64,000 bases of DNA, taken from assembly GCF_013368755.1 (NCBI RefSeq), contig NC_049562.1:6510001-6574000 (forward strand), written 5' to 3'. Source of the stretch: Talaromyces rugulosus. Lineage: Eukaryota > Ascomycota > Eurotiomycetes > Eurotiales > Trichocomaceae. Within the stretch, counting starts at the first letter, position 1. Each line of letters begins with the position of its first letter. A model generated the notes under the pieces. It had not been told where the DNA came from. It did no database searches and saw nothing but the letters and a program-made list of their open reading frames with translations. The position numbers and the translations under genes were made by a program. Shown here one piece after another: positions 46,669 to 59,336 of the stretch.

Positions 46669-48704
46669 TCTGGTCGTCTTTTTCACTCAATGGTTTTCTA
46701 GTTAAAAGTGGTAGTTGAAGGATAACACAAAGAGGAGTCGCGAAGTGTACGGGAAAATATTTGGGTCATTTGTCGCCTTGAAAGAGGGTTATATATTCTG
46801 AAAGACTTTCTAATTAGGAAAATGGTATGTATACTGCTGACATGCGGTATTCTCTTGATCAGAGACCCGGCGTTTCCGGCGTTTGAATCCCCGAACCAAA
46901 ACCCGATTACTCCATTTTCTCATTCGAAACGGCCTTATTGCTTATGTACGTATATATTTCTTTCCGCTAGTTGGGGTCAAGCTTTTGCAGATCTGCGTTT
47001 AATTGTCTCAAGTGGATCCTAAAACCAAGGCTAGTTATCTCGTTATCGTTACACACGTCGTTCGTCCAAAGCTTAGCCTGCACGTGCATAAAAAAATACC
47101 AAAGCCATAAGCCTCAATTGCCCAATGAATCTTCTGGAGACTTGTTGGCCAAAATTGCAAAAGTGGTGCATTGGCTTTTTAAAGAACTCGATGTGAAACA
47201 TGGCCTATCGTCTGTATTGACATCTGTTATCGTATAGACCAAATTCATGCTCACAAGCAATATATTGCATTTTCACAGGAGTACAAAATTTCCTCCTAAA
47301 ATCATACAGGATAAGAAACATTAGATCACGAAATACGCAGGAGGTGATGTATTTTCCAGGAAATTTTAGTGAGACATCCTCCGTGTAGCTTCTAATTATA
47401 GAATGGCATTTGACTTTAGAAGATTGCCGATAGCGTTGCATTGGCTAGACTAACTTCACATTCATTACACAATAGTTGACCTTTGACATTTTCACATGTG
47501 TTGGTCCTTGCTCATTCTTTTCTTTTGTGGCTTCAAATAGTGACTTAGTTGGTCACAGGGTAATTTATTTTCGTGACGTGAAATGGACATGTCGTGATGA
47601 TAATTCCTAAAACACCAGTTAGCAACTATCAGCTAGCTAATATCCATACGGTTCCGTTATCTTATTTAGACTGTACATACAAGGGAAACCAAAGTATAAG
47701 TAGGTGGATTGTGATCTAGGAAAAATGGGTATATTGCTGCTTATCCCGAGCTCCGCTCAAATGCCGCTGACGTTCTTATTAGCGATTAGGAGAGAGCAAG
47801 CTTGAAAGTTCGCCAATGGGTGTATATAGACCTGGAGAAAGGCGAGACCTACACCATCTAGCTCTCCCTAATCCACGATGCTCGCTATATGTGATAACTT
47901 GGGACTCAGTGGACGTGAAACTTGATTTAAGAGCAATAGCGTCAATTCCAATAATAGTATACAGAGGGCACAATGAGTATGACGAGAGCATTACATGTAT
48001 ACATAAGAATCCGCAGGGATTTTGCTAATAGGTTCTGCGATTTTGGGGCTTATGTGGCGGCCGGGGGCCGAAGCTTGTTTCACCAAAAACGTGTACGGGA
48101 AAGGGGTAGCCTCAAGGGGTAGACGTATCTGAAATTTTGTGATATCGTTTCTCTCGCCGATGAAATGACGCGTGCTTAGCTTTCAAGGCACCTCAAGGTA
48201 TCGCAGTTGCTTTTCCTTTGTAGAGAAGACTCATCCGCCCACGACATGGGTATCGCCCCCACGATGCTCGGTATGGTTTATCTGCTGACGCGACAATTGC
48301 CCGGAATGGTCGTCACTGTGCCTGTCGATCACATGGCCACCTCAGTTAGCTGGCCTAGGACCCCGAACGCCTTTAGTTCTAGATCAGACGCCACAATAAT
48401 ATCTCCGTGTATCAGCGCGAATTAGTAGACCAACTTAGCTTAGGACTGTTTTAGTCGCATCATTGTTAATATTGAGTTAGATCGAATGATATCCTAGCCA
48501 TTGATGTACTCAGGTTTTTGTTCTTGCACGTGGTGCGAGAGTGACCAACATAAAGGATTGATTCTGAATGAAAATGTCATGCCCTAAATATGTACATTTG
48601 CCATTCACTCCCACTGAAGTATGGACGGTCATGTTCGCATAATTTATAGACAGAGAAGAAAGGAACAGCAAAGTAGGGAGATACGCATCATGACTATAGC
48701 CAGT
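46669..48704. other. intergenic region, 2.0 kb
   Basis: No convincing gene. The left end is the chitosanase promoter. A 72-codon open frame at 48207-48425 has no recognisable features. The rest is AT-rich. Confidence 0.45.
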
Positions 48705-49938
48705 TTAGAGAGAAATAGCCGCGACCAGCGCGTCCATGGCCGAGCTGTGTGTGGATGAGTTGGCTGGGCTGACAAATGGCCCTGCCCAGTTGACACTCAA
48801 CTGGTTGGTGCTGTCATCCCGGTCATTAGCCCAGATACTGTCGGCGCAAGACTGAATAACAGTGGTATATTGGTCATTCGGTGAGGCCTGTTGCAACATC
48901 AACAAGTTGCGGATGAAGATGCCCTTGAACTGGGTCGCATCGGGGGCACAATCAGGTTCACAGGAGTCGTGGATGACGTTGTTGGAGTCGGTGAGGGCAC
49001 TGATGGCTGCTTGGGCAATAGTGTTGGCGGAGTCAATATATGACTGGTTGGGGGAGGCCTTGTTGAGTTCGACTAGACCACCAAGAACAACTCCTTGGTT
49101 ATAGGACCAACTATGGGATTTATTAGTAAATCAAGTTTTCACATATTTAGCTACGAGAGATAAAACTGATCACATACGTCGTTTGTCCATTGTTTGTGCA
49201 CGAGTCAGTCAGTCCATCGTTAATAGTGTTATTCGAGTTGATCATGCCACTGGTAGCAAACCAATTCCATTCTTTTTGTGCCCAATCAACGTAGTAAGAT
49301 GAGTTACTAGGCACACGATTGGCAAGATGTGCAGCGATGGAAAGGAACAGCTCGTTAGTGATGGCATTGACGTATTGATGGTCTGAGTTCCAGTACACTC
49401 CGGCGTTACCGCAACTCGTTCCCCAAGCATCTGTAGTCTATTAGACAGTAAGTGTTTATCATATTTTTCTATAGATGGGATGATTTACCAAACCATCGAA
49501 GATACCCTGGGCCAACTCCAAGTATGTATTATTATTGGTAACATCGTACGCTGCGATCCATGCCAAAGCCCACCATCCGTTGTCATCATATGATCCGCCT
49601 CCCCAGACTGCAGGGTCGCTGGAATCGTAGTTGGTCTTAACTGAGTCGTCCGTGTTTGGGTTTGCTGATGGAGCAACGGTCCAGGTGTTTGTAAAGATTT
49701 CCGTGGCTGACTGCAGAACGGACGAGTCGTTCTGCGATTGAGCAGCTTGTGCTAACTCAGCCACAACTGTGAACGAGTTTGCACCATTCCACCATCCAGC
49801 GGTATCCCATAAGCCGGTGCCGGTATCATACCATTCTTGAAGAGTATCGAAAGCCTGCTCGGAATTGTCGAGTTGGGCTGAGGTCTCTGCGACAAGCAGC
49901 AGACCTGTAGCTAGAAGAGCTCTTCTTGTTGGAACCAT
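48705..49938 (-). CDS. secreted GH76 alpha-1,6-mannanase
   Basis: Three exons (49489-49938, 49178-49437, 48705-49110) give 371 aa. Signal peptide at residues 1-21 (ALLATGLLLVAETSAQ). The GH76 catalytic Asp pair is in YDDNGWWALAW near residue 120. TAGWWNGANSFTV and WSYNQGVVLGGLVEL are the other family blocks. The enzyme would hydrolyse alpha-1,6-mannan backbones, as in fungal mannoproteins and galactomannan; the DFG5/DCW1 members instead transglycosylate GPI glycans. Because no GPI-attachment tail or C-terminal hydrophobic end is present, a free secreted hydrolase is more likely. Confidence 0.94.
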
Positions 49939-51329
49939 TCTGCAGTCGAGGGATAGAACAAGGTTGGATAACTGCTAGGGTTTGTGTTTTTTTGGCGTAA
50001 ATTTGGCTTTGGTTGATCAATGCTAGAGGCGCGTAAAGCCACCCTTATATATGCCCCCAGCAACTTCGTACGATCTATGGGGTACATCGTGCACGCGCAT
50101 CGAAATGCGGGCAAGAGCCACTCAATTCTTTCTAGTGCTGACAGCACATTATTGCTAGGTAGTCTAGGTTACTGGGATCCTAATGGGGATGAAAATGGGG
50201 GGGGGGGGGGGGGGGGGGTTACATTATCCACATGTTACTAAGTTATTTCCACAAACAAAAAAGGGCTAAGCTTTTTCAAACATTTAGGAGCATCTAGCAT
50301 CTTGACTAGCCCTGCCCTAGGTCTATATGTAACATAGACAGCATCAACCCCAGGTGCGATAGGCAACCAGCGCATCAGTTTAAATCACGAAACGCCATGG
50401 TGTCCTTGCGTAACCCTAGCGTTTCATGGCAATGCGACTCCAGAACACTATGCGAAGCAGAGATACATTATGGGTATATCTAGTAATCTGCGCATCACAA
50501 TTTTGAATAACAGTCTGCAAAAGCCCAAATGTTTTCTTTTCGTATAGTCGGTGTGGGGACAGGATGCAAGGAATTGCATACCCCTGCCGCGATCGCCCCT
50601 GCAGATCGCCCGCCAGGGGTGTGATGATTTTGATCCGAGCCCGCTTCGGATAGAGATGAGCAATGCAATGTAAAACTGATCAATAAAAATCTCACAATGT
50701 GCTCATTTTATGGACTATATCGAACCATTATTATTATCTCAATATCTCATTCTCCCAAATGCTAACCCTAACGTCCTCTTAGGAACCGACAACATACTAT
50801 TCTGGATGGCCAATAATAGTCTCGGGGATGAAGAAAAATCCTTTCGGATTTCACCTTTTGCACCACCGCTGATTCCACGGACAAATACATTGAAAAAAAC
50901 ACCCTGCAAGATGTAAGTTCTATTTGAGGAAGAAGAAAAAGCCTTGGCAAAGGTGAAATTGCATTTCCGCGCAAGCCCAAGATAGCGAAAATACTCAAGA
51001 GCTGCGCTAGAACGAAATTAGTTTGCGTTACGTGAAGAAACTTGTCGAGGTACCACTAACTACCCCGGCCATTCTATCTACCTAGGGCCTTCGAATGTAC
51101 GACGATTTTTTATTGAACCGAATCAGGATTGCTCCAGACTCAATGAGGAGATTATATACACGTAGTGTAACACTATATATATTTTCAGGATATATACATA
51201 ATCTAGGTTGAAACATGTCTGTATTAATGGTAACATGGAAATAGAATATTGAAATGAAAAGAAAGAAAGAAAGAAAGAAATCCAAGCTTACAGCTCAAAA
51301 GAAACATCTGAACAGTAGCTGGACAGTTC
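49939..51329. other. intergenic region with poly-G and GAAA tracts
   Basis: 1.4 kb without an accepted gene. It includes a 22-G run at 50197-50218 and a (GAAA)n tract at about 51255-51280 just beyond the GH127 3' end. Confidence 0.45.
50197..50218 (+). repeat. poly-G run of 22
   Basis: Uninterrupted G22 in otherwise AT-rich DNA about 260 bp upstream of the GH76 start. Potential G-quadruplex; its length is error-prone in sequencing. Confidence 0.85.
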
Positions 51330-53436
51330 TTACGCCAAATTCACGGTAGGAAGTTCGGCCATGTGGAGGCGACTGCTAGCATACGGCACAAGGCGGACTT
51401 GGTAACTATCACCGGCACATGTACGCTGATCCACAGAGGGCGGATCATCTGTCCAGTTTTGTTCCGTAGACCAGTTAATGGGACACGCAGTCGCAGTGAT
51501 CTCCACTGGAGGCTGCCAGGCATCCCAAATAGGGTTGGGCAGGGAGTCCACTGAGGTCATATTAAAAGATAGCGTCGTTGGGTCAATTGCTAGGTTCCAG
51601 GCCGATGTTGGAGTATAAGTGTACTGCAAAGCTTCTGCGGGTGGGAACGGAGCATCAGGTATGCTGATTGGAGTCTTGACCATGTCGCCACTAACTGGTA
51701 GTGTATAGAGCAAATTTCCGTGGTAGATGGCAATGGTATCGTTTTGGCGAGCTTCGATCCGGATGTCAGTTGAAATGCTATATGTAATTGTGTTATCACC
51801 GGCGGTAAGAGGAATGTGCTGCAAGCCAGAGGTAGTGCCTGGTTGCACGGCAGTTGCTGATCCATTGTTGACAGTTATCACAGTTGACTGATCCGCCCAT
51901 GTGGGAACTCTTGTATAGAAATCGAAATCTCCGCTACTCTGTACGGTATATTTCAGGTTGTATGAAAAGGGATAAAGAGTATCGCTAACAATATTGACCT
52001 CAGTACCCGAGCTGGTTGTGATGTTGACTGATCCTGGGCCGAGCAAGGCGTGAGCAACGCCGTTACTACCCACGCCGACCCATTGGTTGGAAACAAACTT
52101 AGGATATCCTTGGGGATGATTCACTGCACAACATGGGAAGTCTGGTGCAATAGAATAAGTTTGGCTCATGCTGTTGGTGTTATAGAAATGTGTGACATCA
52201 AGATTATCGACTACTGGCTGGTTGGTCTGGTCAATATATTGATGAGCCCACCAGTCCGGAGATAGCATTATAGGCAGCGCATTGAATGCAGCTCGTTCGC
52301 AGCGATCAGCGTAATAGCCATCACCAACAGCTTGGTAAAGATATGAAAGAGAGTACATCGTCTCAACAACCGTGCACAGCTCAGTCCCGCGAGTGGGGCT
52401 TAGGCCAGATTCCCGTTCATCGCCAATAACAGATCCAGATGGGGTGCCATGGTAGGTAAATGTCCAATTGACGGCTGTATAACTAGAATCGATGAGAGAG
52501 TCGTTTCCAGTGAATCGACGGATCACCGCACTAGCTTTAAGGCCTTGGCCGACGTTGACTCCGTGCTCAAAAGGGTAATTGCCCTGAACGTATGTTTGGT
52601 CCGCATAATCTAGATCTCCGAAAATATAATCATCGTTGGTATACCATTGACTCCAGTCAAAGGCTTTTTCCAGTAAGTACTGCATGCTTTCGAAGAGTAT
52701 TTCGGTGTCATTCCGTGGATCATGTTCGACAAGCCACTGCAGACTAATCATCATATCGTGAGCGCGGGCAAGACCCCATTGAGTATCCCCCCCGGTGATG
52801 TATCCGGTGTAGTTATTTGCAAGCATATCATGCATTAAATTAACATAGCGATGCAATCCATCCAGCACTGAAGTCTGCGTTTGCACATCTGTCCCGTTCA
52901 GTGCTTCAGCGAGTTGGATCAACGCCAGGCAGACAGGCATACGACCCCAGATGTTGCGAGAATCGCCTTCTGGTTCAGGTCCAAGCCACCCATCTGCCCC
53001 TTGATGGGTCAGAATGTAGTTTGTTGCATTTAGGACCTGTTCCTGAAGCCGTTGGTCGCCCAGCCCATATGCAAGAGGCACCAACCCGTTATACCAATAT
53101 CCAAATCCTTCGTTCAGGGCGCTATAGCTTGTACCGCCCCCGAGCCACACGCTATCCGACACCTGTGCGTAAAAATCCATTTCATGTCCAGCGAGTCCGT
53201 CACTCATCAGCTGTAATTGGTCCTTGATCCATCCTTGCGGTGAAGAAGAACCAAGAGGGAGTGGCTGAAATACGAAAGGGACAACTTGTGAATTGTTTAA
53301 AATTAGAATTCAGTTTTTGAAAGGGGTTTGATCAGAAATGAAGAAACTCACGACTCCCGTTTTGTGCTAAAACAGCATAAGACAACGAGCCCCAGACGAG
53401 TGACGTAGCAACAGATCCAGCGCCAACATATTTCAT
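51330..53436 (-). CDS. secreted GH127-family glycoside hydrolase (beta-L-arabinofuranosidase-like)
   Basis: Two exons (53352-53436, 51330-53284; 67-bp intron) give 679 aa. Signal peptide at residues 1-25. The mature start FQPLPLGSSSPQGWIKDQL and DGLAGH are family hallmarks. The catalytic domain is an alpha/alpha barrel. The zinc/cysteine site of the characterised enzyme (Glu-x-Cys and a Cys-Cys pair, with Cys as nucleophile) is present as RGTELCTVVE near residue 330 and DFPCCAVNHPQG near residue 415. It should release beta-L-arabinofuranose from secreted glycans or plant material, though other specificities exist in fungi. Numerous NXT/S sites. Intron right after the signal peptide. Confidence 0.92.
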
Positions 53437-56400
53437 GATGAAAAAACTCACTGCTATCTGAGATAAAATAAAGATAGATGTTTTGAAGGCACAATGCTTT
53501 TGCTAGGTAGCAATACTAATACAGCACTTACAATAGGTTAACTACCGGGGATAGCTATGTTTATATAGACTGTCCTCGGACAAATAGACTAGTGTCGTTG
53601 ATGGACAAAGCCGAATAGTAGTATTTAAGGTAATACCGGCATTGAATGAACCTGCTCGCATCTTTACTGCCCCCTGACGACCAACCATTTGTCTGTTTAC
53701 GCCTAGCTGGAGACTACAAAGTATTCATGTTACTATGCTGACTTTCTAGGATGAAAACTAGCGTTGGACTATCCCAAATGACAAGGATTGGATTGTCATC
53801 AAGTTTAAACTCTGGTTCCCTTTGAGGAAAGGTGTTTTTATTGTGACCAACGTCGAATATCGTTGGAAATATCCATAGATTCGACTTCGTACTGGTATGA
53901 TAGTTTCCACACTTCAACATAGAATTACCTTAGTATTACCAACGGCGTGCCAAATGGAAAAGGGGGTTGAATATTCAGTAACATAAGGATGATTTGGCTC
54001 TTGTCAGCACTTATAACTATGGGTCGCGTTTTCGATAGGGATGTAACTCTAGTGTTAAGCATACCAACAGTACAGCCTAATACTATGGACTTGTAAGCTC
54101 GGATACATTGGCCGCATTTAGTTTTAGCTCATACATATAACTGGCTAGCCATTCGGATCCCTTTAACAACACCTAGCTCATTAGCTAAAGGCTTCACTTA
54201 TGCGTCTCCTGGCTGCATACGAAATTCTTATCGGCGGAAATTGAGTCTTACTCATGTATAGAATATAACAGAAATTCTGAATGGAGGAAATAGAACATGC
54301 CTGCCAATGAAGAGTCAGAAAAATGCTTGCGGCAGCGAGAGCTACGGGAACCCAAAGTTGACATCGTATATTCCGGATCTAACGGTTTTTTCCTGGGGAG
54401 CGACCTCTAGCGTGTGTGTGCGTGGGGCCTGAACATCTTTGGCAGCCTTAACTTTACCTAATCAGGAAGAATTTGATGAGGTGCCTGGCATATTATACAT
54501 TATTTAAGAATCTCATTCACTAGTATCGTTCTCAGCCTCTTAGGTCGACTGTTACTTTGGAAACATACCTACAAGTACCTCAGCCCTGACTCGTAGGGTC
54601 GCTTTATGCCCGATATTTGTACTCAGAAACTTTGTGGGCTTAGCTTGGACTGGGGTATAGAAACTGCGGAGTGCTTAGAAATAAGGACACCCTTTTAACG
54701 AAGTAAACGTACTTCGAAATATTGTACGTTCTAGTTCCTGACTTTGCTGCCGCCAAATGGGATAGGGGCCGAGAAATTTACGACTGAGAATAAGGTAGGG
54801 GCGATGAATATACGACTGAGGCTGGCACTTCAAAGCAAATAGCGTCTCGGAATACTAATAATAGGGTACTAACATACGAAGTTAGGATACTTTATTCCCC
54901 TTAAAATACCAAGTCTCCGTCATCAAGAAATTTGCTAGAAATTGAAATAATATATCCCCAGTAAAAATATTCTCCTCAATCAGAATCTTACATAAGTATT
55001 TCATCAAGAATAACAATTTTTATTGAAAGGTGAAATGAAATATCCGACCGAATCAACCACGCATTCTGCATTAGCTGCTAAGCACTACCCATCAGCTGAT
55101 CATTACGCATGTTTTGACTGGTCCCTACATCACCTGAGAACGCTGGCTTGGGTTCAACTCGGAATTCGGATTGATCTGAACTCAACGGAGATAAGATTAG
55201 TGCATATTCTGAATCCTAAGTAGCAAATAAATACAAGATTTAGGCCCCGAGTGTTGGCGATCCATAAAATACGAGCCAACGATGAACTAGTGTTTCTAGG
55301 CGGCACGAGGTTGTTCAATTACCAAACCAATCAAAAACTCGGATGTTACAGCCTGGCCCAGGGCCTAGGCACGAGCAAGTACGTTCTCTAAACCTCGTAG
55401 CGCGGCGTCACTTGATACATTTCCTTTCTTGAACGATGCCAGCCTAATTTTAGTATGATAATCAAGCCATATCACGGCAAGTCAAGGTTTTCTATTTTCT
55501 CACCTCTCATTCTAATTGATATTTCTTCTAGTTTGTTTTAACGATTTACAATAGTTGATATTAGAGAACCTATCTAAACTGTACATTCATTCTATCAGCA
55601 CCTAGAGTACGCCGGTGGTTTATTTTGATTTAGGAGCGACATATTATTGCGCACTCCAGCCTCAATTTATTTCTAGCCATTCATCTACAGGTGCGAAGGT
55701 AATCAAAATGGCCCCGTCTTTCTTTTGGGTAATATCTTGTTTTCCAGAATCCGACGAGTGTGTATCCGACTTGTTTCTCACATTGATCCAAGGGCTGTCG
55801 GCTCTAGGCACAGGTGAAGTAATCCCAGAACACAAACGAACATTAATGTTCGTTCGATCAAATTTTTGTTTTGTTTTCCAACCCTGCTCCCAATCTATGC
55901 AAACAGGGGAATAAGGCTTCATCGTTGATTTCACCTACTATTGAAGGCGAAAATCGTATCACCAGCCTCCATATCCAATATCGCTCGTTCTAAAATAGAA
56001 AACGGCTCGACTCGGCGATATCAGCACTAGAACTGTTTCATACTTTACAGAAGAGCTATAAACTAAGTAATTGTATTAATATAAAAAGAAATCACCAAAG
56101 GAGGCTGCATTTCTATGTCTTCGCTAAGCAATGCTAGCCGGGGATACGGGTGCTTGGCGTTCGATCGGAACAATAATAATAGCTGGGTAAGGCTTACGCA
56201 ACATATCCCCGAGGCGCCGCCACTGCTCGGGCTGGCCCTATAATGTTCCTCGTGTTTTCTAGTTTTTTGCTATAACAGGAAAGGGACAGAGCGAAGATAT
56301 CTTCTCCTTATATGTACGAAGTACGGTGGTGGAGGCTCAGCCTCGGTGGGTTACTATTTCCGTATGCGCAGGCCCAATGCGGCGTCTGGAAACCATCCGA

Positions 56401-56769
56401 CAGAGCGGCCGGTGGGAGAGAGCATCGTTCGAATAATAGTATGTAGTATTCCTTAGAAACTACCCTCTATACAATGCTCGGCGGGTTTTCTGCACAACGC
56501 GCCTAAATTTTCAACAGTTGAAGGTCTGAGATAGCCGTAGACCAGGTGCTGGAAAGAAAAGCATAACCGATGTCACAAATCTAGCTTGTGACAAGGTCAC
56601 TACGGAGGAATCCCCGGATACAAAGGGAAGTTCTACTAATACACTCCATATAGAGTCCATTTGTCATTATCACCTACTATAAGACTGTTTGGCTTAATTC
56701 CATTGTTCCCTTTATGAGGCTCAGAAATAGTCAACAATTCATTGAAAGTTGGTAGGATATTGGTTATGT
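53437..56769. other. long gene-poor region, 3.3 kb
   Basis: No gene recognised on either strand; open frames are short and without family features. AT-rich overall with dispersed TA-rich segments. It could be decayed repeat DNA, but I cannot identify an element, terminal repeats or coding remnants. Confidence 0.45.
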
Positions 56770-59336
56770 CTAGATTAGCACATCTACCGTCAAATTGCCG
56801 GCGTTACTGGTATTGACATTCCAAGTCACATTCCCATTCTCGACGGACCAATCCGCCTCAATCCAACCCCCTCCGATGACCGGCACCCGTCCTTTGGCCC
56901 AAGTGAGTCCCAAGGCTTGTGAAATTTCAAAGGCAGGATCAAAAATCCAGCCATATCCTCCTGTTGTGCTGTTGAATTCTCTCCTAACACCGAGAATATA
57001 TTCGGTGAGGACATAAGTAGGAGCCCCTCCCCATGGATGAGCCAAGCTAGTGAACATCCCGATGCCAGGACTGCCGTCAGGGTACACGTACTCCCAGCTG
57101 GTGCCTGTGTAGTACTCGTTTTCGTTGAGCATCACGGGCCAGAAAAGCTCAAATAAGTTTTTGAGTACGGGGACCACGACATCCGCAGTAACATTGAGTT
57201 GCGAGTAGGCGATAAACAGCGATTCAAGCAAAAATCCTTGCACATTGGGGGATAACTGTGTTGCTGGACCGCTTCCAATTGCAGAAGAGTCTTTGTAGCC
57301 AATTTGGTAGAACAGGGAGGAGAGGGCTTCGATACTACTCGTTGCTTGACTGCTGTTGGCAATCCCTGCTTTAATAGTAAATGCAGTGGCTAGCAAGGAA
57401 GTGTCAGTGCTACTACCGACTGCTGTGGAGTAGAAACCCTGTTCCGGGTTCCATAGTTGACTGTTTATTGCTGTGGTCAGATTTCCTTGGAGACCCGTGA
57501 AGTAGTTGGCTGTCGCAGTATCATTCAATAACGTCGCAACTGTTGCGAGCTGCTTCAGACTGGTAGCGAATAGTGCAGTTGGTGCGGTGGCGTTTTGATA
57601 GCCCTGTGCGGTAAACCAGGAAGCAGACGGGCTGGCAAGTAGGTTTGTCGCATGATCAAGATACAGTGTCTCTATAGTCTGAACGAGCAGCTTGGTTCCG
57701 TCCCAGTATTTGGATAGAAGAGCAGTGTCCGACGTTAGAGCAAAATAGTCACCGAGCGTGAGAAGGAAAAAGAGATGATAGTCAGTTTCACCAAACTGAG
57801 ATGGATAATAAACTGATTGAAACTCTGCTGCCGACCCCATGGAATCTTGCATAGGGACTAGGCCAGCTCCCGAGCCTGAAGTCAATTGTCTTTTGAATGT
57901 GAATTCGATCATGCTTTGGATAAAGTCATATCTCCCCGTGCTAACAGCGAGCTCCTTTGCAGTGTGAGAAAAGTCTCCAATCCAAATTTCTCGATCTCTC
58001 TTTGGGCCATCTAAGCAGACGGCTTCGGCGTTAGGTGCGACCAAATACTCTGATAAAACATCGGTCGAGGTGAGGGGATTGGTGTATAGTGTCGTGCCAT
58101 TTTGTGCAACGACTTCAACATCCTTGAAATATGCGGCCTGATCCATAAATGGTCCAAACCCCCATGAGCCGTCTGTAATTGCGTTTGTTGAACCAAACCC
58201 TGAATGCAAATAGGGTTGGAATGTTGTATAAGGAACGAAGGCAAATTGCGTGCCATTGACGGAGATATTGTAACCTGATGGGCCAATGGTAGTACTCACG
58301 CGATACCACTGGTCTTCTGAAATCGGGATAGGATTTGCATAATAGAGCGGGGGGGCAGATTGCAAGTAGAAGTCAACAATACTAAATCCAAAGCCGGCGA
58401 TCACACTGTTTGTTGGGATCACGGTATTGTTAGTACTCAAGTACTGGGGTCCATCACTCGTCAGGATAAAATATGCTCCATATCCAGCATTCGCACCTGC
58501 AGATACTCTCCAACCCGTTCCACCCTTGGTAATTTTTGTAGTAAATGACATGGTGTAATTACTGTAACCCAGGCCTAGGGCAGAAACGCCAGGATATTGT
58601 CCACGGATAAGTGCGCCGTCGTTGGAAATCTCCCAAGTTGAAGGCTGTGAGTTGGCTTCAACGCAGGCTGCTTGTACAGCGCGAGCACCAAGGCTCCATA
58701 GTCCGTCATAACTATCGTTGGATGATGAAAATGCTCCGACAAGCTGATCTGAAGGTTTTATGTTGACCGAAGCGCGAAAGCCTACGTTTCTGATTGAGAT
58801 CGATGTATTTGATAACAGCGTGATCGTCTGCCAGCGCTGCCCTCCCTGAATGAAGAACGATTCTGTTCTGCCGGTAGTGGTGATATTGAATGTCTCGGTA
58901 CGGAATGAGTTCATCAATCCATTGGTGTAGAGCCTAAGGTTACGCATTAGTCGTGTAGACATTCGAGCCGGCAACACTTAATATACCAAGGACCGTCTCC
59001 AGTGCTCAGATTCAGTCCTGCAAACGGCTCCGAATACTTTATCTCAATTTGAGCTGATGATCCTCCAAGTGAGGTGACTTCAAAATATGGAAATCCCGCG
59101 ATTTCCGCCCCGTAGTCCAGAGTTAGAACTGGTGCAGATGGGTTGAGCGTCACATTGCTGGATGAGGAGAAGGGTTGAAGGCCGTTGATAATCGGAGTTG
59201 TACCAACGCCGAAATCTACCGGCGTATACGAGGCATTCTTCAGCCCTTTTCCAGTATCGCTTGGAGCAGCATTGGAAACGCCAGACAACACAGCGATAAC
59301 GCTAAGCAGAAAACTGCTTCGAAAATTGTAAACCAT
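56770..59336 (-). CDS. secreted GH78 alpha-L-rhamnosidase-like enzyme
   Basis: Two exons (58987-59336, 56770-58933; 53-bp intron) give 837 aa. Residues 1-23 are a signal peptide; the start is the first ATG (59336). The N-terminal half is beta-rich with TLDYGAEIAGFPYFEV and GLMNSFRTETFNI, as in fungal GH78. The alpha/alpha-barrel part has GPKRDREIWIGDFSHTAKE (equivalent to the RDR-W-GD motif) and ENEYYTGTSWEYVYPDGSPG, with MFTSLAHPWGGAPTYVLTEY near the end. Acid Asp/Glu residues lie in these blocks. It should remove alpha-L-rhamnose from pectic or flavonoid glycosides, but this GH78 branch may have other substrates. Many NXT/S sites. Confidence 0.92.

Noticed and set aside
48207..48425. 72-codon open frame with PTMLGMVYLL stretch as a gene remnant
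   Set aside because: No recognisable family, splice context or matching sequence around it.
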